Part shown: piece by piece, positions 1 to 8,206 of the stretch | How the letters are laid out: every line of letters starts with the position of its first letter | Numbering within the stretch: the stretch's first letter is position 1 | Assembly (NCBI RefSeq): GCF_014649875.1 | Contig: NZ_BMTW01000009.1 | Span: forward strand, 62,001 to 126,000 | Direction of reading: 5' to 3' | DNA: 64,000 nt | From: Streptomyces rubiginosohelvolus | GTDB lineage: Bacteria > Actinomycetota > Actinomycetes > Streptomycetales > Streptomycetaceae | The notes under the pieces: generated by a model | What the model saw: the letters and a program-made list of their open reading frames with translations, nothing else | Databases searched by the model: none | Told to the model about the DNA's origin: nothing | Program-made: the position numbers and the translations under genes

Positions 1-565
1 CGTTGAGGTAGTTGAGGACCTCGATGATGGTCTGCGGGGTGTCGGTGTTGAAGAAGGTGGAGTTGGTGGTGACGCGGAAGCCGCGCGCCTTGGCCTCCTT
101 CATCGCGGCGACGGCCTCGTCGAAGACGCCTTCCTTGGCGACCGACTCGTCGTGCCGCTCGCGCAGTCCGTCGATGTGCACGGCGAAGGCGAAGTACGGG
201 GACGGGGTGAACTTGTCGAGCTTCTTCCGCATCAGCATCGCGTTGGTGCAGAGGAAGACGTACTTCTTCCGGGCGACGAGCTGGCGCACGATCTCGTCGA
301 TCTGCGGATGCATCAGCGGCTCGCCACCGGCGATGGACACCATGGGGGCCCCGGATTCGAGCACCGCGCCCACCGCCTGGGCGACCGGCATGCGCTGCTT
401 CAGGACACCGGCCGGGTGCTGGATCTTGCCGCATCCCTCGCAGGCGAGGTTGCAGGCGAACAACGGCTCCAGCTCGACGATCAGCGGGAACTTCTCACGC
501 TTGCGGAGCTTCTGTTCGAAGAGATACGTCGCAACCTTGATGGTCTGGCGGAGCGGCATGGCCAT
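1..565 (-). CDS. hpnH: HpnH, hopanoid radical SAM adenosyltransferase (3' end cut by window edge)
   Basis: Radical SAM protein expected to join a 5'-deoxyadenosyl group to diploptene, giving adenosylhopane, the first step of C35 hopanoid side-chain formation. The N terminus begins MAMPLRQTIK and carries the CX3CX2C cluster-binding motif at C38, C42 and C45 (ACNLACEGC). The SAM-binding GGEP motif follows in SIAGGEPLMHP. The ATG at 565-563 has a strong AGGAGGTGAG ribosome site lying in the last codons of hpnG, only 5 nt after that gene's stop, so the two are translationally coupled. About 188 codons are visible; the C-terminal part lies beyond base 1. The family call is firm because of the motif and the hopanoid operon context. 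Confidence 0.93.
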   Translation of the reverse strand, partial: MAMPLRQTIKVATYLFEQKLRKREKFPLIVELEPLFACNLACEGCGKIQHPAGVLKQRMPVAQAVGAVLESGAPMVSIAGGEPLMHPQIDEIVRQLVARKKYVFLCTNAMLMRKKLDKFTPSPYFAFAVHIDGLRERHDESVAKEGVFDEAVAAMKEAKARGFRVTTNSTFFNTDTPQTIIEVLNYLN

Positions 566-570
566 CTAGC

Positions 571-1218
571 TCACCTCCTGGGGAGCAGTAAAGATCGGTG
601 CCATTCATAGAAAGCCGGAAGGACGGCACGAAGTACGCGGAACGCCGATATTCCACCGCGGACCGTGCCGATACGGACGAGCTCATGCTCAGGAGCGTCC
701 ACGACCACCCGGACGGCCGCAACCGGGCGCGGTCCGTGACACAGGGCGGTACGCAGTGTCGCGGCGGACTCCATGTCGACCGCGATGGCCCCGCTCGCCC
801 GCAGCGCGGCCCGCTCGGGACCTCGTACGACGTGGTCGGAGCCGGTCAGCGGGCCGGTGTGGACGCTGCGGCCGGGGAGGGCGCGGGTGAGGGCGGCGAC
901 CAGGACGCCGGTGCCCGTGCAGGGGGTGGTGCCGTCCGCGTCCCGGGTCTCCTCGGCGACGACGAGGTCCCCGGGGTGCATCCCCGGGGCGAGCCCGGCG
1001 CAGAAGCCGGAGGCGATGACGGCGGCGTCGGGGACCCCGCCGGGGCCCAGGAGGCGCGCCACGGCCGCCTCCGCCGCCCGGGGGCCCATTCCGGTGCGCA
1101 GCACCCGGACCGGGCCCGGGGCGCCCCTGCCGCTGCGCAGGGCCACCTGCTCGATGCCGAGGGCGCAGGCGACCAGCAGCGGCGTCACGGGGCTCCCGGC
1201 CCCTCGCGGATCGCCCAT
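571..1218 (-). CDS. hpnG: HpnG, adenosylhopane nucleosidase/phosphorylase
   Basis: 215-residue member of the nucleoside phosphorylase/MTA-SAH nucleosidase fold. In hopanoid producers HpnG removes adenine from adenosylhopane, leading to ribosylhopane. Visible signatures are the glycine-rich VIASGFCAGLAPGMHPGD segment, the GSDHVV loop, and the AVDMESAA motif, where M and E normally contact the ribose. Its ATG overlaps the shc stop as TGATG at 1220-1216, and its end feeds directly into the hpnH ribosome site. Family and context agree; substrate specificity is inferred from the operon. Confidence 0.9.
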   Translation of the reverse strand: MGDPRGAGSPVTPLLVACALGIEQVALRSGRGAPGPVRVLRTGMGPRAAEAAVARLLGPGGVPDAAVIASGFCAGLAPGMHPGDLVVAEETRDADGTTPCTGTGVLVAALTRALPGRSVHTGPLTGSDHVVRGPERAALRASGAIAVDMESAATLRTALCHGPRPVAAVRVVVDAPEHELVRIGTVRGGISAFRVLRAVLPAFYEWHRSLLLPRR

Positions 1219-3218
1219 CAGGCCCCCTCGGCGGCGTCCGGGCGGTCCGCGAAGGGGTCGCCGTGCACATAGCGCCCGAGTGCGGTGAGGGGGAAGACCT
1301 GGCGGTAGAGGTGGTAGTTGATCGAGAAGTCCCAGGGGAATCCGGTGCCGGTGAAATACGGCTCGTCCCAGGACCCGTCGGCCTGCTGCGCCTCGGTCAG
1401 CCAGGTGACGCCCCGGGTGACCGAGGCGGTGTCCCGGCGTCCCGCGGCGAGGAGGGCCAGCAGCGCCCAGGCGGTCTGGGAGGCGGTGGACTCACCGTGC
1501 CCGATCCACTTCTCCTCCTGGTAGGAGCGCAGGTCCTCGCCCCAGCCGCCGTCGTCGTTCTGGACGGACTCCAGCCAGTCGACGGCCCGGCGGATCGCGG
1601 GGTGTCCCGCGGGCAGTCCGGCGGTGATCAGGGCGGGCACCACGGACCCGGTGCCGTAGACGTAGTTGACGCCCCAGCGGCCGAACCAGGCGCCGCACGC
1701 CTCCTGTTCGGCGAGCAGCCACTCGATGCCCTCGCGGGTGCGGGGGTGGTTCGCGAGCCCTTCGACGGCGAGCATCTCCACGACATGGCCGGTGACGTCG
1801 GCCGACGGGGGGTCGATGACCTCGCCGAAGTCGCAGAAGGGCAGCCGGTTGGGGAAGGGGCTGGTGTTGTCGGCGTCGAACGCGCCCCAGGCTCCGTTGC
1901 GGGACTGCATCCCGAGGTTCCAGCGGACCCCGCGGGCGATGGCGGACTCCAGCCGGGCGGGGTCGGGGTGGCGCACCCGGCGCAGCGCCAGGACGACTTC
2001 GGCGGTGTCGTCGATGTCCGGGTAGTTGTCGTTGTGGAACTCGAACGCCCACCCACCCGGGGGCAGTTCGGGTTTGCGGACCGACCAGTCGCCGGGTCTG
2101 GTGATCTCCTCGGCGAGCATCCAGTCGGCGGCCTTCACCAGGGCGGGGTGGTCGGGTCTGAGCCCGGCGTCGGCCAGCGCGATGGTGGCCAGGCAGGTGT
2201 CCCAGACGGGCGACTGGCAGGCCTCGATCATGCGGGCGCCGTCCTCGCGGTGGACGGCGAACCGGTCGAGGGAGGCCAGGCCGGCCTTCATCACCGGGTG
2301 GTCGAGGTCGTAGCCGAGGAGGTGCAGGGCGATGACCGAGTAGACGGCCGGAGGCTGGATCCCGCCCCAGCAGCCGTCGTTCTCCTGGCGTTCGATGATC
2401 CAGCGGGCGGCCACGTTCATCGCGATACGGCGCAGCGGGCGCGGGGCGACCTTGTGGTAGAGGTGCAGCCCTTTGTCGAGGCGCTGGAAGAGTCCGTCCC
2501 AACTGGTGGGCGGGGCAAGCTTCCTGGGCGGGTTGGGGTGGTCCGGGTCGGTGTGCAGCTCGTCCAGGGCGAAGGGCGCGGGGCGTACGGGGCGCTTCGC
2601 GGAGACGATGGTGAGCGGCACGATGGTCTGCCGGGCCCAGCAGCCGAAGTCGTAGATGTTGAGCGGGACCCACTTGGGGAAGAACATCAGCTCGGGCGGC
2701 AGTTCGGGGAGGTCGTCCCACTTCCACCAGCCGAACAGGGCCAGCCAGATGCGGGTGAAGACGCGGGCGGCGGCGATGCCGCCCTGGTCCCGGATCCAGC
2801 CGGAGGCGCGGGCCATGTGCGGTTCGTCGGGGCGGTCCCCGGCCAGCCGCAGGGCGACGTACGCCTCGATCGTGGCGGAGAGGTCGCCGGGTCCGCCGTA
2901 GAAGGTGTTCCAGGTGCCGTCACCGAGCTGCTCGCCGCGGATGAAGAGGGCAGCGGCCCGGGTGGTCTCCGGGTCCTGGATACCGAGGAACTGGCGCAGG
3001 AGCAGGTCCTCGGCGTCCATCGTGACGTTGGTGGCGAGGTCGCCCTTCCACCAGCCCTGCTCGTCCTGTCTGCCGAGGAGGTGCTCCACGGAGCGTTCCG
3101 CGGCCCGCCGCGCGGCGTCGGTGACATCGTCGGCGGCGGTTCTCGTGTCGGTCGGATCGTCGGCGGGAGCCCCGGTGATGTTCGCGGCCCCGGTCGATCC
3201 GTCGGTCGTCGCTGTCAT
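1218..3218 (-). CDS. shc: Squalene-hopene cyclase
   Basis: 666-residue terpene cyclase that folds squalene into hopene/hopanol at the membrane. The catalytic DXDD acid motif is present as NYPDIDDTAE near residue 400. Several QW repeats are readable: DEQGWWKG near the N terminus, GDGTWNTFYGG, QENDGCWGG, QSRNGAWGAFD, QNDDGGWGED and QQADGSWDE. Length is normal for bacterial SHC, with an N-terminal Thr/Ala/Asp-rich tail of about 35 residues. The start has a good ribosome site (AAGGGGAAG). A 14-bp hairpin lies between it and the upstream polyprenyl synthase gene. Confidence 0.97.
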   Translation of the reverse strand: MTATTDGSTGAANITGAPADDPTDTRTAADDVTDAARRAAERSVEHLLGRQDEQGWWKGDLATNVTMDAEDLLLRQFLGIQDPETTRAAALFIRGEQLGDGTWNTFYGGPGDLSATIEAYVALRLAGDRPDEPHMARASGWIRDQGGIAAARVFTRIWLALFGWWKWDDLPELPPELMFFPKWVPLNIYDFGCWARQTIVPLTIVSAKRPVRPAPFALDELHTDPDHPNPPRKLAPPTSWDGLFQRLDKGLHLYHKVAPRPLRRIAMNVAARWIIERQENDGCWGGIQPPAVYSVIALHLLGYDLDHPVMKAGLASLDRFAVHREDGARMIEACQSPVWDTCLATIALADAGLRPDHPALVKAADWMLAEEITRPGDWSVRKPELPPGGWAFEFHNDNYPDIDDTAEVVLALRRVRHPDPARLESAIARGVRWNLGMQSRNGAWGAFDADNTSPFPNRLPFCDFGEVIDPPSADVTGHVVEMLAVEGLANHPRTREGIEWLLAEQEACGAWFGRWGVNYVYGTGSVVPALITAGLPAGHPAIRRAVDWLESVQNDDGGWGEDLRSYQEEKWIGHGESTASQTAWALLALLAAGRRDTASVTRGVTWLTEAQQADGSWDEPYFTGTGFPWDFSINYHLYRQVFPLTALGRYVHGDPFADRPDAAEGA

Positions 3219-3264
3219 GAGCTTCCCCTTACGTGCAGTCGGTTCTCTGCTGTGCTGGGGTCTC

Positions 3265-3300
3265 CGTCGGCCGGCGCCCCGGTGAGGGCGCCGGCCGGCG
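3265..3300 (-). other. Intercistronic hairpin inside the hopanoid operon
   Basis: A near-perfect inverted repeat with arms at 3265-3278 and 3287-3300 (13 of 14 pairs) and an 8-nt loop. It lies in the 107-bp gap between the polyprenyl synthase stop and the shc start. There is no T-run after it in the direction of transcription. It may attenuate or process the mRNA so that shc is expressed differently from the upstream genes; that role is inference. Confidence 0.6.
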
Positions 3301-3325
3301 ACTGCGAGTCATATGGAGAAAGTGA

Positions 3326-4429
3326 TCATCTCTTTCGTACCACCACGAAGTCGGCGAGCTCGGTGAGCTGCACCCGCACCCGGTGGGGCATGTCGACGGC
3401 GTGCAGCGCCTCGATGGCGATCGCGTGCTGGCGACGGGCTTCCTGGGCGGTCCACTCGCGGCCGCCCGCCTCCTCGATGAGCGCCGCGCGGGCGGCGAAC
3501 TCCTCTTCGGAGAAGCTGTCGAAGTCGTTGCTCTTGGCGTCGGCGGCGAGCAGTTCGCCGAGGCGCTCGGACGCTTCGCCGCCCGCGGCGAGCGCGGCGA
3601 CGACCGGCAGGGACTTCTTGCGCTGGCGCAGATCGCTCCAGGTCTGCTTGCCGGTGGACTCCGGGTCGCCCCAGATGCCGAGCAGGTCGTCGACGGCCTG
3701 GAAGGCGAGGCCGAGGTGGTAGCCGTACGCCTCCAGGGTGTCGGCGGTACGGTCGTCGGCGCCGCCGAGCACCGCGCCGATGGAGACGGCGCAGGCCAGC
3801 AGGGCGCCGGTCTTGTTGCCCTCCATCTCCAGGCACTCCTCGACGGTGACCCGCTCGCGGTGCTCGTAGGAGATGTCCTGGGCCTGCCCGTCGATGAGCT
3901 TGCGGGTGGCGGTGGTCAGCCGGCGGGCGGCGCGGCCCGCCTCGACCGTGCCGAGCTCCAGCAGCAGGTCGTAGGCGAGGGCGAAGAGCGCGTCGCCGAC
4001 CAGGATCGCCTGGGCGGGGCCGTGCACCTTCCATACGGTGTCGCGGTGGCGGCGCTGTTCGTCGCCGTCCATCAGGTCGTCGTGCAGCAGCGAGAAGTTG
4101 TGCACGAGTTCGACGGCCACGGCGCCGGGGATGCCGGCCTCGGCCGGGGCGCACGCCGCCTCGGCGGACAGCAGGGCGAGCGCGGGGCGTACGGCCTTGC
4201 CGCCGTCGCCGTCCGAGGGCCGGCCCTCGGCGTCGATCCAGCCGAAGTGGTACGCGGCGACGGTGTCCATGGGCGGCGCGAGCCGGTCCACGGCAGCCCG
4301 CAGGACCGGCGCTGACAGGGCTCGTCCGCGCTCCAGAAGCGCGGTGACGTCCGCGGTGTCAGCCACGGTGTCGAAAGCCGGATTCGCCGGGGTCACAGAC
4401 TCTCCTCTTGTTCCGGTGGTACTGCTCAT
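3326..4429 (-). CDS. Trans-polyprenyl diphosphate synthase of the hopanoid operon
   Basis: 367-residue isoprenyl diphosphate synthase that condenses IPP with allylic diphosphates. The first aspartate-rich motif is DDLMD at residues 117-121, preceded by HNFSLLH and followed by RR. The second is DDLLGIWGD near residue 250. GKAVRP near residue 77 is the usual diphosphate-binding start. In this position it probably supplies farnesyl diphosphate for HpnD, but product length cannot be read from sequence. I chose the ATG at 4429: it overlaps the hpnE stop as ATGA and follows AGGAGGCGGC. A longer reading upstream would lie entirely inside hpnE. Confidence 0.9.
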   Translation of the reverse strand: MSSTTGTRGESVTPANPAFDTVADTADVTALLERGRALSAPVLRAAVDRLAPPMDTVAAYHFGWIDAEGRPSDGDGGKAVRPALALLSAEAACAPAEAGIPGAVAVELVHNFSLLHDDLMDGDEQRRHRDTVWKVHGPAQAILVGDALFALAYDLLLELGTVEAGRAARRLTTATRKLIDGQAQDISYEHRERVTVEECLEMEGNKTGALLACAVSIGAVLGGADDRTADTLEAYGYHLGLAFQAVDDLLGIWGDPESTGKQTWSDLRQRKKSLPVVAALAAGGEASERLGELLAADAKSNDFDSFSEEEFAARAALIEEAGGREWTAQEARRQHAIAIEALHAVDMPHRVRVQLTELADFVVVRKR

Positions 4430-5811
4430 GCCGCCTCCTGCAGCGGATGTCCTGGGGGGCGGCCGAGGTCGTGGAGGGCCGCGTCGGCGGCGGCGGCGCC
4501 GCTGCGAACGGCACCCTCCATCGTCGCGGGCCAGCCGGTGTCGGTCCAGGCCCCGGCCAGCTGGAGGCCGGGCAGCCGGGTGCGGGGGCCGGGGCGCAGC
4601 CGTCCGACGCCCGGGGCGGGCGCGAAGGTGGCGGTGCGCTCCCGGGTGACGAAGAAGTCGCGGATGCCCGCGCCGCGGGAGGCGGGCAGCAGCCGCTCCA
4701 GCTCGGGCAGGTAGCGGGAGCGCAGTTCGGCGACGGGAAGGTCGATCTCGGCCTGGGCGGCCGACTGCGAGACCGCCAGATACTGCCCGGGGCCCTTCAG
4801 GCCCGAGGAGTGGGTGCGGTCGAAGACCCACTGGACCGGGGAGCCGATCGCGGCGAAGAACGGCCTGCGGAGCACCGTGCGGTCGTAGATGACGTGCACG
4901 TTGAGGATCGGCGCGTTGTCGATGTCGAGCAGCAGCTCCGGCTCGTCCAGCGCACCCGCGGGCAGCAGGTCGTGGGTCTCGGTCTGCGGCACGGCCAGCA
5001 CGACGGTGTCGGCGGTGATCCGCTCCCCCGCGCTCTCCACGGTCCAGCGGCCGTCCTCGGTGCGGGTGAGGGAGCCGGCCTTGGCGCGCAGTTCGGTGCG
5101 GACGCCCGCGGTGTCCAGGGCCTTGCGGGCGAGGGTGTCGTGCAGGTCGCCGAGGGGGACGGTGGCCCAGCCGATGTCGGCCGCGCCGGGGTCGGAGAGC
5201 AGGCCGGTCTTGAAGACCTTCGCCGCGAGCGCCATGGAGGCGTCCGGGGCGGTGGCGTTCAGGGTGGCGACGCCGACGAGGTCCCAGAGGGCCTCGATGG
5301 CGCGCTCGGACTGGCCGTGCCGGCGCAGCCAGGTGGCGAAGTCGATCCGGTCCAGCTCGGGGTCGGCGGGGTCGAGGCGGCCGAGCGCGAGGGCGGCCCG
5401 GCCCACGGCCGCCTTCTCGGCGAGCGAGAGGTGCGGATAGGCGGCGAGGCCGCCCGCCAGGTGCAGCGGTACGGGCAGGGCGGTGCGGCGGATCCGGCCC
5501 AGGCGCGGCCCGGCGGTCCGGCCGACGTCCAGCACGGGCACGTCGAGGCGGTCCTGGAGCGGGGCCAGGTGCGCGGCGTCGATGCGGTCGAGGAACCAGC
5601 GGTAGCCGGTGCAGCAGCGCAGGTAGACGTGCTGGCCGTTGTCGACGGTGAGGTCGCCGCGCTGGAAGGAGAAGGCGAGGCCGCCGAGGCGGGGCCGGCC
5701 TTCCAGGAGGGTCACGTCGAGTCCGGCGTCGGCGAGGCGGAGCGCCGCCGTCACCCCGGCGAGGCCACCGCCGACGACGACGCCGACGGGGCGCGGGCTC
5801 TCGTCGCTCAT
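4426..5811 (-). CDS. hpnE: HpnE, FAD-dependent hydroxysqualene dehydroxylase
   Basis: 461-residue flavin amine-oxidase/phytoene-desaturase-like protein. In the HpnCDE route it reduces hydroxysqualene to squalene. The dinucleotide-binding GGGLAG motif is at residues 14-19, followed by LLEGRPRLGGLAFSF. The C-terminal flavin motif is LAGAWTDTGWPATMEGAVRSG. The start MSDESPRPVG at 5811 has GGGAGGGG upstream. An in-frame start 27 codons earlier (5892) exists but would add a poorly conserved-looking tail in the 118-bp gap behind hpnD. The stop overlaps the polyprenyl synthase start. Confidence 0.93.
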   Translation of the reverse strand: MSDESPRPVGVVVGGGLAGVTAALRLADAGLDVTLLEGRPRLGGLAFSFQRGDLTVDNGQHVYLRCCTGYRWFLDRIDAAHLAPLQDRLDVPVLDVGRTAGPRLGRIRRTALPVPLHLAGGLAAYPHLSLAEKAAVGRAALALGRLDPADPELDRIDFATWLRRHGQSERAIEALWDLVGVATLNATAPDASMALAAKVFKTGLLSDPGAADIGWATVPLGDLHDTLARKALDTAGVRTELRAKAGSLTRTEDGRWTVESAGERITADTVVLAVPQTETHDLLPAGALDEPELLLDIDNAPILNVHVIYDRTVLRRPFFAAIGSPVQWVFDRTHSSGLKGPGQYLAVSQSAAQAEIDLPVAELRSRYLPELERLLPASRGAGIRDFFVTRERTATFAPAPGVGRLRPGPRTRLPGLQLAGAWTDTGWPATMEGAVRSGAAAADAALHDLGRPPGHPLQEAA

Positions 5812-5929
5812 GTCTGCCCCTCCCGCCGGGTCGTGGCTGTCTGCCGGTTCCTCACCCTGCAGATCGTCGCAGTCAGTGACGCGCCGGGCCACCGGAGGGT
5901 TGCCCCGGGGCCGGAGCCGCGCAGCCGCA

Positions 5930-6883
5930 TCAGGCTCGCCCCCTGGCGGTGAGCCGCGAGATGTGGCGGGCGTCGAGACCGGACAGGCCGCGCACCGCGA
6001 CGTAGGCCTTCTCGTGGCCGGGCAGGGAGACCCGGCCGCGCAGGACGGCTTCGGGGTCGCTCTCGATCCGGTCGAGGAGGCGGCGGTAGATCCCGGCCAT
6101 CGCGGCGACGCAGGCGCCGCTGCGGCGGTCGAGCATCGGCAGCAGCCGGTAGCCCTCGGCGAACAGGGCGCGGGCGCGGCGGACCTCGAAGTGGATGAGG
6201 CCCGCGAAGTCGGACCCGGGGGGCGGGGTGGTCCGGTGGAACCCGGCCGAGCAGCCGAATTTGGCCAGGTCGTCGGCGGGCAGGTAGGTGCGCCCGTTGC
6301 CGGCGTCCTCGCGGACGTCGCGCAGGATGTTGGTCAGCTGGAGCGCGAGGCCGAGGGTGTCGGCGTACTCCGCGGCGCGCTCGGCCCCGCGGGCACCCGG
6401 CGCGGTGCCGAAGACACCGAGGCTGAGGCGTCCGATGGCTCCGGCGACACAACGGCAGTAGGTCTTCAGATCGTCCCAGGTCTCGTAGGTCGCACCCCGG
6501 ACGTCCATCAGGACGCCGTCGATCAGCTCGTCGAGTCCGCCGAGCGGGAGCGGGAAGCGGCGAGCGGCGTCGGCGAGCGCGACAGCCACCGGGTCGGTGT
6601 CGTCCTCCTCGACCTTGCCGTGCCGGACCCGGTCGAGCAGCTCGCGGGTGCTCTCCAGCCGGGTCCGCTTGGTCCCCGCGTCCAGCTCCCCGTCGCCGAT
6701 GTCGTCGACCCGACGGGAGAAGGCGTACAGGGCCGACATGGCCTGCCGCTTCTCGTGCGGCAGCAGCCTGATGCCGTAGGCGAAGTTACGGGCCTGCTGT
6801 CCGGTGACGGCTTCGCAGTAACTGTATGCGGCCTGCACCGGCGGCGACATGTACGTCGTCTGTCCCTCCACGGTCCGGCTCAC
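5930..6883 (-). CDS. hpnD: HpnD, presqualene diphosphate synthase
   Basis: 317-residue squalene/phytoene synthase family protein that joins two farnesyl diphosphates head to head to presqualene diphosphate. The first aspartate motif is DDIGD at residues 60-64 (SRRVDDIGDGE). The second region is NILRDVREDAGNGRTYLP. The ATG overlaps the hpnC stop as ATGA (6883-6880). The order hpnC-hpnD-hpnE is the standard three-gene squalene pathway of bacteria that lack a classical squalene synthase. Confidence 0.94.
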   Translation of the reverse strand: MSRTVEGQTTYMSPPVQAAYSYCEAVTGQQARNFAYGIRLLPHEKRQAMSALYAFSRRVDDIGDGELDAGTKRTRLESTRELLDRVRHGKVEEDDTDPVAVALADAARRFPLPLGGLDELIDGVLMDVRGATYETWDDLKTYCRCVAGAIGRLSLGVFGTAPGARGAERAAEYADTLGLALQLTNILRDVREDAGNGRTYLPADDLAKFGCSAGFHRTTPPPGSDFAGLIHFEVRRARALFAEGYRLLPMLDRRSGACVAAMAGIYRRLLDRIESDPEAVLRGRVSLPGHEKAYVAVRGLSGLDARHISRLTARGRA

Positions 6884-7791
6884 CTCTCTCCACGCGCTCT
6901 TCGCAAGACGGTTCCCACTTCACGCAGCAGGCTGGGCTTGGTGGCCTTGGGCGGTCCGGGCAGGACGTCGAACCCGGCGGCCGAGATCGCCGTGAGCGCG
7001 CTGCGGCCGCCCCCGACGAAGCCGGCGAGGAGCAGTTTCAGCCTGCCGTCGACGCTGCCCACCAGCGGGGGGCCCTCGTCCAGCAGGTCGCTCGCGCGCT
7101 GGGCCTCGTACGCGATCAGGGCGCGGACGGAGGCTCCGGCGGAAGGCACGGCCAGGTCGGCTTCGGTGACCCGGAAGCGCTCCATGTCCTCGGCGGGCAG
7201 ATAGATCCGGTCGCGTTCCAGGTCCTCGGCGACGTCCTGGAGGTGCTCGACGATCTGGAGTGCGGTGCAGACCGCGTCGGAGCGGCGGACGCGCTCGGGG
7301 CTGGTGGTGCCGGTGAGGGCGAGGACCAGGCGGCCGACGGGGTTCGCGGAGAGCTCGCAGTAGGCGGCGAGCTCGGCGTAGGTGCCGTAGCGGCGGACCT
7401 TCTGGTCCTGGCGGTTCGCCTCGATCAGGCCGAGGAAGGGTTCGGGGGTGAGCGCACGGCGCCGCACGGTGGGGCGCAGCTTGCGCAGCAGGGGGTGGCT
7501 CGGCTCCTCGCCGGTGGCGGCGAAGACCCGGCGGAGGTCGGTCTCCAGGGCGTCGAGCATGGCGAGGCGGTCCTCGCTCTGCTCCGGCTCCAGGCCGAGG
7601 TGGCGGGCGTCCGCGCCGCCGGGGGCGAGGTCGCCGTCGCCGATGTCGTCGACGAGCCGGGCGAATCCGTAGACCGCCATCAGGTCGCCGCGCCAGGCGC
7701 GGGGCAGGAAGAAGGGCGCCACGGGGAAGTTCTCGTCCGCGGCCTTGCCGAGGGTGGCGTCGCCGGTGCGCGCCGTGGGGGTCGGGGTCAC
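6880..7791 (-). CDS. hpnC: HpnC, hydroxysqualene synthase
   Basis: 303-residue paralogue of HpnD that converts presqualene diphosphate to hydroxysqualene. It carries DDIGDGD at about residues 48-54 and the second motif as EHLQDVAEDLERDRIYLP. The start taken is GTG at 7791-7789. This GTG overlaps the stop of a 20-codon upstream reading frame in a GTGA junction, which suggests coupled initiation. It is the first full-size gene of the hopanoid operon. Confidence 0.93.
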   Translation of the reverse strand: MTPTPTARTGDATLGKAADENFPVAPFFLPRAWRGDLMAVYGFARLVDDIGDGDLAPGGADARHLGLEPEQSEDRLAMLDALETDLRRVFAATGEEPSHPLLRKLRPTVRRRALTPEPFLGLIEANRQDQKVRRYGTYAELAAYCELSANPVGRLVLALTGTTSPERVRRSDAVCTALQIVEHLQDVAEDLERDRIYLPAEDMERFRVTEADLAVPSAGASVRALIAYEAQRASDLLDEGPPLVGSVDGRLKLLLAGFVGGGRSALTAISAAGFDVLPGPPKATKPSLLREVGTVLRRARGER

Positions 7792-7850
7792 TGCGGACCA
7801 GCCGGCGCGGGGACGGCGAGACCACGTCGGAGCTGGAGATCTTCCGTCAT
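7788..7850 (-). CDS. Possible 20-residue leader ORF coupled to hpnC
   Basis: A short ATG-initiated frame (MTEDLQLRRGLAVPAPAGPQ) whose TGA stop overlaps the hpnC GTG start as GTGA, the same junction style used by the other operon genes. A GGGAG lies about 11 nt before its ATG, a weak but possible ribosome site. It may be a translated leader that sets hpnC initiation, or a chance frame. No run of regulatory codons is visible. Confidence 0.35.
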   Translation of the reverse strand: MTEDLQLRRGLAVPAPAGPQ

Positions 7851-8158
7851 TGCCGTCACATCTCCCGTTCTACACTGCTGACCCAAAACAACCCTTTTCG
7901 GACACGCCGCTCAGTCTTCCGAGTGCACTGCGGCAGAGCGTCGGTGCCGCGGCGTATCGCCCTACTTGCCATGAATCAGCACCGCTCCAGCTTACGTTGT
8001 ACAGCTCACAGGGGGTCGGCGGGGTGGAGCGCCCGCGACCGCGTCCCGGCCGTACCTGTCAACCTTCCCCGCGCATGGCTGACTTGACGTCATCCGCCGG
8101 GAGGAGATCACCCCCGGGCCCCTACTGCGGAGGGCCTGCCCGGCACCGGGCACCGCAC
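7851..8158. other. Intergenic region upstream of the hopanoid operon
   Basis: About 300 bp between the ABC exporter terminator and the hopanoid operon. It must hold the hpnC promoter. On the minus strand a TGTAGA hexamer (about 7877-7872) precedes the leader ORF but has no convincing -35 partner. No long ORF, repeat or RNA gene was seen. The segment is less GC-rich than the surrounding genes around 7880-7905. Confidence 0.4.
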
Positions 8159-8188
8159 GGCCCCCGCCGGACGGATCCGGCGGGGGCC
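8159..8188 (-). terminator. Terminator after the glycopolymer export operon
   Basis: A perfect 12-bp stem (arms 8159-8170 and 8177-8188, GGCCCCCGCCGG and its complement) with a 6-nt loop, beginning 18 bp after the stop of the ABC ATPase gene. It is a strong GC-rich hairpin without a T-tract, the usual Streptomyces form. Confidence 0.8.
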
Positions 8189-8206
8189 ACGGGATGGGCC
8201 GGGGGG

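Noticed and set aside
1263..3722. 819-codon plus-strand frame opposite shc and the prenyl synthase
   Set aside because: Composition is Gly/Val/Asp/Arg-rich shadow sequence of high-GC coding DNA; the minus-strand frame carries the squalene-hopene cyclase motifs.
4408..5952. 514-codon plus-strand frame opposite hpnE
   Set aside because: No recognisable domain; hpnE with its FAD motifs occupies the other strand.
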